A DNA stretch of 64,000 bases from Echinarachnius parma (lineage: Eukaryota; Echinodermata; Echinoidea; Clypeasteroida; Echinarachniidae): positions 62,001 through 126,000 of the forward strand of contig JBAMJV010003788.1 of the NCBI GenBank assembly GCA_037951105.1, in the 5' to 3' direction. The position numbers and the translations under genes were made by a program. Shown here piece after piece: positions 1-13,200 of this stretch. The notes under the pieces were generated by a model. The model searched no databases. It worked only from the letters and a program-made list of their open reading frames with translations, and was not told the origin of the DNA. How positions within the stretch are numbered: position 1 is the stretch's first letter; each line of letters starts with the position of its first letter.

Positions 1-1351
1 TTTTACGTGTTCATAATTGCTTGATTGTGATGTTCTTCTCGAAACCGTGTTTAATACAAAATGTGTAAATGTATCATCATTTGTTATCGTATTACTGGCA
101 ATTGCTCAAAACGCTTTTAGTATGATTCGTGAATATATGTCTACTAAATATATTAGCATACCGAAAAACTCGTTGTCTTATATGCACATAATTAGATAAG
201 TCACCTTCTAATATTTACATAATTCCTCCAAACAGACATTTATATTCTGTTCGCATATTCAGAATGCTGTTTGTCATCTGAAAAAGTTGTGATGTATATG
301 AAGACAACTGATTTTACTAGGCGATTCGCCTCACACTCTCATTGGTTAAGCGGATGGAGAAATTCTAGTAGTCACCAGACTTGAACTATATCAGATGAAA
401 ACTTAAGAAAAAACACATGGATGTTATAATTATTATTTCATGCAGTGAACATTTATGCTTATATGTAGTCATGATAGTAAGCAGTTTGAAATTGTATGTA
501 TATATTCAGAAGCTTAAATATCTGAAACTGCAATGATCTCATCTTGAGATACAAAATACGTTTTGAGATTGACTTGTTTCATTATAATAGTATTACCTGT
601 AATTTCAAAAGAAATGTATGATATGATAACAAATGCTTGTTTGCTTATTTAGCGTTTGTTGACAGTATAATTAAGCTATATCACGTTTAATGTGAAATCG
701 AAGCATTATACTATACGTACGTAACCGTTTGTTTGCATTGTTATATTTATTTTATGAACATGTATGTAAGCTATACATGTTTTGCATAATGTCATTTTGA
801 GTTGTTATTTTCGTTTAATGTTGACAGTGCACCTGTTTTCCGTGTGTTTGACTCTTTGAATATCTAATATCATACTTATATTGTATGATCAATCTTTGAG
901 CGATTGCGATGTTGGAAACGGAAATAAATACAATAAATATATCTTGATGAATTATAACTACTGGAATGTACCATGATTTTGCAGCAGAACTTTTGTTTAC
1001 AGTGAAAAGTTGCAAAGCATTCAGGTGATAGTCAATCTGCAGTTGTATTATCATTCATTATGTTGTCTATTCCAACCTGATTACGCTTATTACTTATTTC
1101 AAAATTAGACATGTTTTTATTAATTGCTACTGGCTGTATTTTTATCTGACAAAATTAGTGAAGTTATTTGGATCTTTGCACATTGTTCTTCCTATACATG
1201 CTATATGAATGTTTCAAAACATTAAATCCGAGCAAGCTATTAAGCATATGCCGTGTTTATCTTATTTTTTAACTGATATTGTTTCCCAATAACTAAATGA
1301 CTAACTTCGTTCAGTAGTTGAAGAATAACATTTCATATGTACGAAGGAATG
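1..1351. other. 3' flank, AT-rich, no gene seen
   Basis: The stretch lies beyond the mucin gene. Short open frames in it lack codon bias, splice partners or recognisable motifs. I see no RNA gene or strong repeat before the GATT-type tract. Confidence 0.5.
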
Positions 1352-1500
1352 AATGATTGATTGAATGATATAGTTATCAATGGCATGATTGATTGATTGA
1401 TTGATTGATTGACTGATCGATTGATTGATTGATCGATTGATTGATTGCCTGATCGATCGTTCGTTCGTTCGGTTAGTTGGTTTGTTGGTTGATTTGATGT
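1352..1500. repeat. Degenerate (GATT)n / (GTTC)n tetranucleotide tract
   Basis: Runs of GATTGATT with GATC and then GTTCGTTC and TTGGTTGG interruptions. It is a decaying tetranucleotide microsatellite. Confidence 0.9.
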
Positions 1501-1564
1501 TACAAATGAAATGGGTTACAAATCAATACGACTTCATCACAACGCGATGGAGTGTAACATACGT

Positions 1565-1565
<1 letters not shown>

Positions 1566-1621
<56 letters not shown>
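1566..1621. repeat. (CA)n microsatellite
   Basis: About 28 uninterrupted CA dinucleotides. It generates a spurious His/Thr open frame on the plus strand. Confidence 0.97.
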
Positions 1622-1627
<6 letters not shown>

Positions 1628-1820
1628 GCTATGCATAATTAAGACACACACCATATCACGATGCCCCCCAACAAATAAACAACAACAAAATTAACTCAGC
1701 CATGCATATATCCCATTTCGCAATTGTATTTATTCTGCAATCACGAGCGAATAAACACGTTTCTTCTGCATATAAACATATGTGAATTATATAAAAATGC
1801 AAACCATGTGGCCTGATAGC

Positions 1821-2140
1821 CAGAATTCTTATCGGTGGCACAACTTTAGTCTGGGATAAAAAGACATAGACTGCCAGTATCCAGTTTAATCGTTTTGCAC
1901 CTGAGGACCCATTAAGGGTTGCCATTTGCCACCGGAAATATTTTCATAGTTTCCTTTCATTATCCAATCAACCCTTCTAGTTCTTCTTAAGCATCAGGAC
2001 AATGGTCCGCATGAAATTCAAGTTATAGTATAGTTGGTCATATGCAAAATCGCGTCCTGTGTCATCCAGGACATTATGTTACTGGAGACCGGTTATACTA
2101 TTACTGAAATGGCAAGCGGCCCTTTGTCATAATTCTATTA
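1821..2140. repeat. Partial copy of the GCCCGAATTCTCA foldback family
   Basis: It shares a long colinear stretch with the left half of the element at 40815-41314. Shared landmarks are AGAATTCTTATC near 1822, GTTTTGCACCTGAGGACC, CATCAGGACAATGG, CATCCAGGACATTATGTTAC and GACCGGTTATACTAT. The right half of the palindrome is missing here. Confidence 0.8.
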
Positions 2141-2308
2141 GTACAACTAGAGGGATTGGCTGGATAATAAAAGGAAACAATTCGAATATCTTTGGTTGTT
2201 GCTATTGTTTATTGGCGGTTCATACAAATTTCTTCCTTCTTCCTTCTGCCCATGTTCTTTATACGGAGTCAAGGCTGACAAATGTTGCGTTGAAACCAAT
2301 TAGTTTTT

Positions 2309-2500
2309 AGAGAGCGCCCTTTTGAGTTTTAATGGCTCTTTTTGAATAATAACAGGCTTTTTAAGTCGTTTGTAATTTTTGTGTATACCTTTCGAGCATG
2401 GTTGAGTTATAAATATTAGTTCGTAATGCAATGATGTAGGTTTCGGTTACTAACTTTCAGTTTGAAAAACTTAACTATCCCTTTAAATGTATTCCTAAGG
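2309..2500. repeat. Dispersed repeat, pair with 42934-43110
   Basis: Both copies begin TTTTTAGA(A/G)AGC and share a series of phrases, including GGTTACTAAC. The central parts are diverged. The class is not recognised. Confidence 0.6.
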
Positions 2501-2676
2501 TCTAATCATCTTAGATTATCTCTTAAATGATACTTTCTTTCACAAATGACAGTGTCCTCGCACGTTTAGAAATTCGACTCACAAAAAGGATAAAAGTATG
2601 TTTTACATCCGAGTAATATATATATATATATATTAGATGTTTGTTGTAGCAAAGTTAAATTAAATTAAATTACAAT

Positions 2677-3086
2677 TAAAGCCAAATGTTCGTTTTGGGA
2701 AAATTACCGACAATAACTTTATTGGCCAAACTAATTGATCAGTATTTTTGAAACAGTATATCAAAGGGCTTGTATGGAAAAATCCGAACCTTAGTATCGT
2801 TAAATTAAGAAATATCAGTTGAAATGTTTATTCATATACCGCTGACATTGGGCCTAAATTCACCACCAGTTCGGCCCGTTACACCGGCGTAGCTATTCGA
2901 TATACACTCATTCGCGACCGGAGCGCACGTGGTTAAAGATTGACCATAGGCATTGCACGCAGCCGCGAACATGCGGTTATAATTTACATTAACAGTTAAG
3001 TTATTATTTTACATGGTTGGTGAACAAAAACGTATTTTTTCATTTGTTGTGGGTGGGGCGTTTCCCAGTACTGGCATTTAGCTTTA
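2677..3086. repeat. AAAGCCAAA terminal-inverted-repeat element, copy 1
   Basis: The outer ends mirror each other: TAAAGCCAAATG at the left and CATTTAGCTTTAA at the right. Internal matches to 34908-35337 include AAACTAATTGATCA, the CCACC..GTTCG block and GGGGCGTTTCCCAGTA. It is a non-autonomous DNA element about 410 bp long. Confidence 0.72.
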
Positions 3087-3351
3087 ATTATTAGTAAACA
3101 CCATATATTATAACACAATGGTTATTCTGAATACATATTTTAAACAATATAATTATCCACCAAATATAATCTGAGTAAATACTTGAATATCAGGAAAATG
3201 CTTTCTTTTCCGTAGTATGTAATAGTATGTAAATGCATCATACATATTCAAAGGAAGTGTAGATACCAAATAATATGTTTTTGGAATATAGTACAATTCA
3301 ATTCAATTCAAAACATTATTTCACATTCAACTGACGACGGCAGAGGTCCAT

Positions 3352-3659
3352 CACACTAAGAAAAAAAGGTGCAAAGTATGCAACACTGGCGGCTCCTTTT
3401 AAGGTACAACCTAGCACCTTTAAAGGTGCAAAGTTGTACCCTAAAGGTACAAGATTGCACCTTTAAAGGTGATAAGTTGTACCTTAAAGTGCAAAGTGTC
3501 ACTTTGCACCTTTAAAGGTGCAAAGTTGTACCCTAAAGGTACAAGATTGCACCTTTAAAGGTACTAAGTTGTACCTTTAAAGGTACTAAGTTGTACATTA
3601 AAAGGAGCCGCCAGTGTTGCATACTTTGCACCTTTTTTGCACCTTTTTTTCTTAGTGTG
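3352..3659. repeat. Palindromic CACTAAG element with internal CCTTTAAAGG tandem repeats
   Basis: The ends are CACACTAAGAAAAAAAGG and its reverse complement, followed inward by an arm (GCAAAGTATGCAACACTGGC, GGCTCC) of about 50 bp that returns inverted on the right. The core is an alternating array of CACCTTTAAAGGTGCAAAG and TTGTACC units, each itself palindromic. It sits next to an AATTCAATTCAATTCAA retroelement tail (3293-3313). Confidence 0.85.
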
Positions 3660-4719
3660 TAGAACATAGGTTACATAACAAGAATATATGAGAGAGAGTA
3701 TATAAACATGAGTATAACAAACACAAATCTTACAAAAAGTATACAAAGCTAAATAGTACTATAACTGTGTATGATATTATAACAATCTATGGTGTAACTG
3801 TTAGTATGCATGTATAAGGTTAAAATACTTGGAATATGAAGTGCATAAGACTATATGATATGACTTGAACATAAGATTCCTTAATACAGCCTGACAGGCT
3901 GGGATATTTATCTCAGCAAACATTTGACTAGCACTATATTATCTTGGTACCCTAAGAAGCATTCTCATGGCATCATCATAGGCTACAGTAACGTACGGTG
4001 AAATGGTAATTATGAGTAATTATTAACAAAGGGTTGAGGCAACAAATCTACTTTGATGCGTGCCTATTATTACAAAATATGTCGATAAACAGCTTTATAC
4101 AACTTCAAAAGGCATGTAAATAAAATAAATTTTCGAACCTATTCACGATGAATTATGAGTTTTATTACGGTTTTAATAGTTTAACATTTGTTCAAAACTG
4201 TTAATTTTGTATAACAATTATAGCCGCTGGAAAATGATACAAGCCACTTACACGCATTCAACAATTGTATTACATGAAATAGTACTGGATAATGAAAGCT
4301 TACTTTATAACCTATAGTATTGTTTAATTTCTTATTTAGTGGTAAATTCATTTTAAATTACAAAACATTTTACTACTTAACATGTACATACAACATTATT
4401 AACGTAATATATTACAAAACTCGGTCTAACTAGTAGGCCTACATACATGAAGAGATTGATAACATGGAGTTAATCTCCGGGCAGGTGTTCTGTAACTGTG
4501 AACCATATATATTTTTGTTATATAATGGTTATAATTTTAGTGTGGTTTAAATATCAATACAGTACAGCATTCAAACAAATAAATAATACAACCAATGCAC
4601 CAAATGACCTTTCCTGAACATCATCAGTATTTCACCTCATGACATATTTTGTTTGCTTTGCTCTTGGTAGCTATGAAGTCATATATGTATAATATGTTGT
4701 GTTATAATCATAAGTGTAT

Positions 4720-4855
4720 GTAAGTCATGGGGCCTTTCATGACAAGGCTTTTGCTGATATCAGCTCCGACACACAATGTAACATGTTGGTATATTTTTAT
4801 ATTTCATGTGTATTTGAATGTGAAAATAAATTGAAATGTGAAATCGTTACCATAA
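4720..4855 (+). mobile_element. Possible non-LTR retrotransposon 3' tail
   Basis: The phrase GGCCTTTCATGACAAGGC followed by CAGCTCCGACAC and a GTGAAAATAAATTGAAATG terminus is typical of CR1/L2-like 3' ends in marine invertebrates. No reverse transcriptase frame is present nearby. The class assignment is tentative. Confidence 0.42.
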
Positions 4856-5129
4856 TTGAACATTAAACCAATTGATTTATACAATACGTAACACTGGGAA
4901 GCAGATACTTTCATACAATGTAAAACACTACTTGTTTATCTTACAATATACAGCATATAAATGACATTGACGTTATACGCGTACTTATTTTGCAATGGAA
5001 TAATGAGAAGAATAAAATAAAACACAAGTAAATATTATACATCAGATACAAACACATAAAGTAAAAAATAACATGAAAACTTCTCACGCACACTAAATTT
5101 ACACTGCTAGAAAGTATAACATAAGATAG

Positions 5130-5353
5130 CAGTGGTGTAGCGTACGTGGTCGGACTGATCTTTTTTGGTGGGGGTGGGGGGGGGGCACGTGAATTATGTG
5201 CGGGGGCACTCTCATTATTGGGGGCGCACCTTATATACTTATATATTCTTAACATATTTACCCCTTATGTCTCTTATTGTTTATATTAAATTATTATTAT
5301 TGTTTGTTGGGGCGGGGGGGGGGGGGGGGGGGGGGAGGGTAGCTACGCCACTG
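5130..5353. repeat. CAGTGGCGTAGC-type MITE, copy 1
   Basis: The ends are CAGTGGTGTAGCG and the inverted AGCTACGCCACTG. Just inside the left end is GTGGTCGGACTGAT, which appears inverted at the right end of the second copy. It carries two G-rich stretches, the larger at 5314-5335. Confidence 0.83.
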
Positions 5354-5705
5354 TTTGGTATAAATTGTGCCATTCCCATATTTTTGACTAAGCATTTTGA
5401 GTGTCATACAAATCTTACAGAACCTAGTTGTAGTCGCGGCATAATTGGATTTGGATTTCATGTACTGATTTTCTGATTTTCACCAACCTGTCTCTCTTAA
5501 CATGCTTAATAGATCATACCTCATGTACATATTTTCCTACATTATTTCAAAAGCAACAATAACACGACAATGCAATCTTTAAATTTGCTTATTGGCTATT
5601 TCAAATACACTCTTTTACAATCCATAACGCTGCGGCCACTTTAAATTGAAGTCAGTGATGGTTGGGTCCTCAGATCGCCTGTCAATCCAAGATCTTAGAA
5701 GCGTT

Positions 5706-5738
5706 TTAATGGAGAGGATTCCTTATCACAGTTGTCTG
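5706..5738 (-). CDS. Predicted last coding exon
   Basis: Only 33 coding bases: CAG through the stop TAA, encoding [10 protein letters not shown]. The support is a phase-0 match to the exon at 6918 and a strong acceptor with a long pyrimidine run (positions 5739-5765 on the complement, TTTTTTATTATAG). The peptide is too short for domain calls. The 3' UTR would extend left from 5705, but I see no clear AATAAA signal within about 300 bases; an AATAAG variant occurs near 5588. An alternative 3' end at the read-through stop near 7917 is possible. Confidence 0.62.
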   Translation of the reverse strand, partial: QTTVIRNPLH

Positions 5739-8700
5739 CTATAATAAAAAATAAAAAGAAACATATATTCGTATGGTAAATATATTACTCATTGCGGATA
5801 TAGTATCGGAAATAATATCGCTAGTGATATTCGTTTGTCTCGCAATGTATGGTCAACATTGAATCTGAATGATCGCGACGTTTCGTATGCTACTGCAATA
5901 CTTTGTCAAGTGATAATAAAGTAACGTAAAACACTCCTATTTATACTCTCATGCGGCTCCAAACCGCGTTATCTCGCATGAGCGAGTTGGTCCTAATTGG
6001 TCCTAATAGCACCCGTGTACACCGGCCAATAGAATTTGCCCGTTATGGACCAATTAGGACCAACTCGCTCATGCGAGATAACGCGGTTTGGAGCCGCATG
6101 AGAGTATAAATAGGAGTGTTTTACGTTACTTTATTATCACTTGACAAAGTATTGCAGTAGCATACGAAACGTCGCGATCATTCAGATTCAATGTTGACCA
6201 TACATTGCGAGACAAACGAATATCACTAGCGATATTATTTCCGATATATTCGTATGTTATGATACTTTCTGAATAATGATTGTAACACTTTTAAAACAGG
6301 TTGGACAAAACATAACCATACATTGCGTTTGACATGTCGGCAAATAATACTATATATACACAGCTAAACACAACACGACAATTACTTCAGATCGAAAATA
6401 GTTTCCTCATAAAATGCCCTTTTAATTAAACCGTCCGTTAACCCTAAGAAGGCCGGGCTATTTGAGGTCTTCCTACGGCCGGGAGGGGGGGGGGGGGGGG
6501 GGGGGGGTAATGCCACCCCATATGATCTAGCCCGCATGTCAAGTAAAGTGTATAGAATACGATGATAATTTAAATTTTTTGAAAAAAATCACTCATTTGC
6601 ATATTCAGCGCAATTTATGCAAATAAGGTCATAACATTTTAATTTTTACCCATGAATCATTTATTTGTGATAATTTAACACGGCTTTTTACGACGTATAA
6701 TTTATTCGTTAGACCATTTGAAAATAATAATGCAACACAATTTGGTACAGCCAGGTTATTCCTTATGTTTTCTATTGTTTTGATATTTTCTTATGTATTT
6801 CTCGGTTTGTTTAACTCATGTATTTCATTGCTGTTGTTTTATTTTTCTCTAATTACATTAAATCATTTTGACGCCAAAACCAAACACCTATATACAACCT
6901 CTAAGATGAATACTCACGCGATCGGCGGACATCTCACTGCCGTCTGCGATGTATGGCGTAGAGAAGCCGGCGTCATACTGAGATGGTACGTAGGTCTGGA
7001 TGAGAAAGCAGAACAAATTGTGTTTTAATTATATCTATGAGGCATCAACGTGGTTGGCAGTTTGGGTTAGGGTTAGAGTTATGGTAAAGGCTCGGATTTG
7101 CCACACGTGCAATTTGCATGCGGGCACATATCAGACATGACACTACCCAGTTAAGAGGTTATAAAGCGTCCAGTCCTATACGCGAAGAGTGCTGACCTCC
7201 GAGATAACTCTTCAATCTTATTGGTAGATCATGATAACGCATATAAGCCACCTTCGCCTGATATCGTCCGTGGCTCCAAAGCGAAATGTATATCCATTAT
7301 GCCAAATGCACACCTTTTTGTCTAAGATTGACCGAGATTAGGCTGATAGCATACCACTGCCTTGCTTAAACATGTCCAACGACAAGTGCGGAAAGTGTGT
7401 TTGTTTTCACCAGTGAATTTAAAATAGTTATTCATAAGAACCTCTATATCAGCAAGTCATAATATGCATCAGACGCTCTCTCTATGTGCGGATATTTTCT
7501 TTTGTTTTGGTGTTGTTTTTAGTGTTTGTATCAAAAGCAAAGACCCACCTTTGTAGTTTCTGCATCACATTTCTTGATAAGCAATTTTAATACGTAGCCA
7601 ATATGTTACATTTAATTTGATGTAATAAGATATTCTTTCAAAATTTATAACACAGTTTTATATACAATATCCAATATAATATGCAATATTTTAGTGTTCC
7701 AACTCAATGAAAAGTTATTTTCGTTACAGGGTAGTATAACCGTGACCTGTGATGAAAAACAAATGTAAATAGCATTTACAGTCAAGCCCGTCTTAGTGGC
7801 CACCTGTCTATAGCAGCAAACCTGCCTATAGTGGCCACTAAACATGATCCCCTGCAGAGAAAAACAATATAATGAACCTGTCTATAGAGGTCACCTGTGT
7901 ACAGTGACCACTTTTCTTACTTCCCTTCGGTGGTCACTATACACAGCCTGTGCTTTGATAAATGACTCACCGATTCATAAGGCATTCTTACGAGGCTCCT
8001 CTCCGTCCCAGCAGCATAACGCTGGTCGTAATGGCTCTGGATAACTTGACCGAAAGGTAGTGTACTTCCGCCATTTGGAGGATAGGCATATGACGCAGTG
8101 TTTCCGAAATGTGCTGCAGTTCTGGCCACATACGGATAAACATCGGGTCCAGTGTGACCGAAATCAGGCGCAGTTGCGTCGCTAGGAGGATAGTCACCTG
8201 GCCCAGCTCTCCCAATCTGAGGATAGCCGTACATGTCAGCCCTCTGCCTCTGGATGGCCTGTCCTACGAGGGACAGGTTTGAGGATGCGCTGTCACCCAT
8301 GGGGTCTCTTGAGGAATATCCGCTGTGGGAGTTGTTTGAAAGCGATAGTATTAATTTGCCCGTGTGTAATATATTGCCAAACAACGCCCTTAGTATTAAG
8401 GTATAAAGATGCACGGATTAAGTATGGATTAGGTAAAACGTGTGATTAGCAAATAAATGTGCACCAAACATTCCATAAGCATGGTATTTTATCAGAAAGA
8501 TACATTTGGTGTATTTGGGGATAACGAACAGTTAGAGATAGGCAGATTTATTTCTGCATTTATTAACAAAATCAAAATGAAATATACAAAGAACATTTTT
8601 ACATACATATAATAAAACAATAAAAAGGTAATAATTATATAAATTAATGTGACAATAATTTATGTATATTATAACAAATAAACAAATGCAGTAGACTAAG

Positions 8701-10215
8701 ACTAAGGGAGCTTGAGTGGATGGTGGCCTGGGAAGGAGGGGGGGGGGGGATGGGGGAGCTACATGGTGCCAAAAAGGTGTTGTATAACAATTAGTAACTC
8801 GTCACTTAAATTTTATATTATAGAAACAAATATAAATACAAATAAAATAAATTAAAAGCGTGTTGAGTGGGTCAACAGTACAAGTGCAAACGTATGTTTA
8901 TTCTATATTGTATAGTAAAATAAAATGGGTGCATGTATAGTGTACGTGCTGGTGCGGGTGCAAAACACACGTTTTGTTTTACTTCTGTATAATTTCGCGC
9001 CATAACAATTACTAATATTATATTAAAAGGTAATTGATACAACACTAGAGCCACTAACGTATACAATTCCACCAAAAGCGTGCATACAAGTACTTGGTAC
9101 TCTAGATGTCAACGTCTATGAGCCATCAGATCAGGAAAGTACACACGGTAGCGTGTCGACTCTTGTCGACTCGTTCGTGTGCGCGATATTTACGCAAATC
9201 CATATCGTACATGTATGTAAATTACAGAGAGGGGTAAGTTGGTGTCGCACGATCGGACAAGCGTTTGACTTCCAATCTCGGGAACCGAGTTAGGACCCAA
9301 TCGATGCCCCGGCATTTTATGCCCTTCAGCAAGGCATTTAATCCACATTGCTGCTCTCTATCCAGGAACATAAATGGGTACTTTGTCGGGTGTTAAATTA
9401 GCATGTATTGCTCTACATCATAGGGTAGCTTCGGCTAGTATGCTCCCCTGGGAGTTGAAATGGTTCACAAGATAATTGTGCGTGTTTGAACTGTACCAGA
9501 TGACCAAGGGTAATAATGCGCCTATGAATAGGGCACCTAGATACATGGCGCTTTATAAATGCTATATATTATTATTATTATTATTATAGCGTGCGTATGG
9601 ACCCTCCCTGTGAACTATTTGGAAAGTGCCGTTTGAAATGACGCATTGTCTTTAACTTACCGCATCATCTGTTTTTCTTTTGGTTTCCTGTCACACCGAG
9701 AGAAGGCGGTGTGCAAAAGGAAAATGGCGAGAGACAACAACACCACCAAGCAACAACATCCCAAAGCTATACCAATGATGGCTGCAGTTGACAGTCCGCC
9801 GCTTGATTCTGAATTAAAAACAAAGTGAATGGTTTATTATTTTCCTTACAATTACCACTCCATTGCTATAATCTAAACATTATTTAAAAAATGACCAGTA
9901 AAGACAAACAAGTAATACAGCTATAGGGGTGGTTCTTTCATTTACATATCAAGGGCCTCGTTGCAAAAAGAGATATAATCGATTGTAAGTTACAGTTGAT
10001 TGTAAGTCAGAAAACTTGCGCGTTTCAACCAATCAGATTTCAACATTTAGAACACATGATCTCACTTACAATTAATTGTAACTAACACTCATTTGTATCT
10101 CTCGGGACCTAGGTGTGATGAATACAAAATAACAACTTATTGTATTTTAACTTCCCACATTCCCTTCTTCTTCGTCCTCCTTTTCTTTTTCTTCTTATTC
10201 TTCATCAACTACTAC

Positions 10216-10247
<32 letters not shown>

Positions 10248-13200
10248 CTTCTTCTTCTTCTTCTTCTTCTTCTTCTTCTTCTTCTTCTTCTTCTTCTTCT
10301 TCTTCTTCTTCTTCTTCTTCTTCTTCTTCTTCTTCTTCTTCTTCTTCTTCTTCTTCTTCTTCTTCTTCTTCTTCTTCTTCTTCTTCTTCTTCCCCGTGTC
10401 CTTCTATATTATAATGTACTCATTCCTATAAATGTATACGTTGTATTTAGCATCTCCTGATTAACCTTTCAGGGCGGTGAATCGGCCAGGGGAGTCCAAA
10501 ATTCTTATTGCATCAGGGAAGAAAGATATTCGGAATGGTACCGATCTCTGCATGATACTCACCGATGCATACCCTTCCAGCTCCAAGCGTGGTCTCGGGG
10601 GCATCAATGAATCCAGACCTACAGGTGCAGTCATAGCTTCCTACAGTGTTGGTGCAATCGGCATTCTCAGAACAGTCGTTCAAAGCTTCGCTGCACTCGT
10701 CAGTATCTGTCACATTTATGATGATAGAGATGTTTTGTTTAACAATGGTATACGATGATGATAACCACGCATACCATTCATTTGTGGGGGAAGGGGGTAG
10801 GAGCAACGGAATGATTTGGGCACACCTAATGTATTTTGTGCTCTATGAGTTACCCATTGTGTCTTTTTTAATTGTTTTTTCTTTCAAATTATTGGGGGGG
10901 GGGGGGGGGGGGGGGGTGTCCATCGTGCCCCTCGTAGCTATTCCATTTTCAATCATCATCAGTAGTTAATTAGATCACTATGATTACGACTGCCATTAAA
11001 TCCTCCGCACACAGAGCCGACTCGGATCCGATCCGACTGGTTGTCAGTCGTTTCAGTTCTGCCTCGGGACTCCTGGTTTGCCGGTCAAGAGTCAGTCGGA
11101 GATCATTAGAGGCCGATTCAACATGCTGAATCGGCTACGACTGAGCGAAACTGACTATAGCCTGACTTTATTTTGTGTATTACTACATGTCATTTTTATA
11201 TTTGTAAAATGCATAACGCACCTGCAGTACTAATACTTACAGTTGTGATAATGGAGATGTCGCTATTATAAATTAGTTGTGAAACGATGAATTAACGCAA
11301 AAATTTAATTTCAATAATTGAAAGTGTTGTAAAATAATTGTGTGTTAATATTATTCAAGATTAAAGGGAACAACAGCGCAAATAACAACACAGGCTAATG
11401 TTTTGTGTTTCGTTATCTGAAATTAAATTGATGTCCAACACTTTGTAAAGGGTTTTGTAATTCATAAACAATACGATTAATCACCAGCACTTACGGAACC
11501 AACACGGACTCATGGTTCATATGCGCCAAACGTCTGCGAGTGAGCCAATTTGATATACGCATACGTTCGGATCCAATAGAACCACGGAAAATGTGTACTA
11601 ACTACTACACGGCAAAATACACAAATTGAGATGTAGTAGGCGAGGCGAAGAGGCTTTACACACCGGCATTGAGAGTCGCGCTGATAACTGATAACCCGCT
11701 CTGGTTGTTATTTCGGTGCGGCACCACTACCCACAATTGTTTTTTATATTATACAATTGCATCATAAATGCACAGTACATTACATCCACAAAACTGATTG
11801 TTTTTTTTCTTGCAATCTTACCTGTGACAGTTGCGGCTCCCAGTGATACGATGAAGTCTTTGCTGCTATCAGCGTTCACATTAGATATCAGTTCAGCGGC
11901 CTCGTTGGGATTCGGTGTTGCGGTATCATTATTGAACAGAAGCTGGCCATCCACAATCAAACTGCCGATTCGCAACTCAAGAATTATGAAGTCTAGAAAA
12001 CTGGCACCATATCGAGATTGGCATAATTGTCTCATCTGAAGTAAAATGCAAATTAAAAAAAATTAAAGAAAACAAATATGTATTGAAATGCATATTATGA
12101 TAAATAAAGGAATCTCAATATTTTCGCACTGAAATGCGCAATATGACATTTCCTAAGAAATGTGAATTGCCAACAGATTAAGAAATCTAAGAAATATCAT
12201 ATTAAACATGCATTGGATAAACAAGGCGGTTTACACTGTGGCTAACTTACATTTTCTCATTGTTATCATTGGAAATTTCACTTTCGTTGGAAAATAATTT
12301 GTCGTGTGTGTGTCTTTACAAGCACCACCGCCGGCTTGGTTATCATTAGTCAATAAGTTACCTTTACAATATAGTCAGGCCTTATACAAGTTTACTGCAA
12401 TGCAAATACATAACAGCTTACGAAGTGTTTGATGAGCCGTTTTGCGTCTATTGCGCGCGGAGTGTCTTCATTATCCGCGATGTACTTGAAATCATCATCA
12501 GTATAACCTTCCCACCTATTGATAGGGAACTGAACATGGTACCTTTGAGGGCCTGTGATGAGGGAAATACATTAACATATTAAATCAAGTTATTGTTTTA
12601 GATCACTTTGAAGCTTAATATTGATGATATTGAACTGATTGAATAGAATAATTAGTTCGTACAGGCAATTCAAATGGCATTGTGATAGTTTGTAAAATCC
12701 ATCACTATAATGACCCCTATATTGCACCCCAACTAACCCGCGTTGAAAGAAGCAGGTTCAACGTACTTTTTTAATTTAATTTATTTATCGTGGATCATTT
12801 TGAAACTTGATATTGATACAATTCCATTGTAATTATATCCGATAGTGTATCACATTAGCTGGACCCACAATGCAACGTTAAAACGAAATATATTTGAAAC
12901 GTAAATATACATGTAGTACAAAATACACATTGTACAGAGAATTAAGCCAGCCTTTCGAGGCTTTAAAGTAAACAAAGTTTTATGTGCAATAAACGACGGT
13001 TTATATGGTAAATTTAACACATTCATGTATGTCCTACTATTATGTATAAATGTAAAACCATGTATCCGTGCGATGAAGACTATGCACAGGCGGCCTCGGT
13101 AGTTTTGAGAATATACATATGGGCAAAAATAACCTCTTATTCCAGGATGTTCGGGCAATATAATTTCGAATGAATACTAATAATAATGATGGCTATTTGA

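Noticed and set aside
7061..7078. GGGTTAGGGTTAG telomere-like motif
   Set aside because: Only two units; too short for an interstitial telomere tract.
9230..9320. Possible tRNA gene
   Set aside because: The tRNA-like boxes are degenerate, no cloverleaf closes, and the sequence continues into a SINE body.
10093..10460. Poly-Phe and poly-Leu open frames
   Set aside because: They translate the TTC microsatellite and have no other coding content.
11113..11136. GCCGATTCA / TGAATCGGC hairpin
   Set aside because: A nine-base stem alone in a GC-richer patch of intron. No terminator or RNA gene context.
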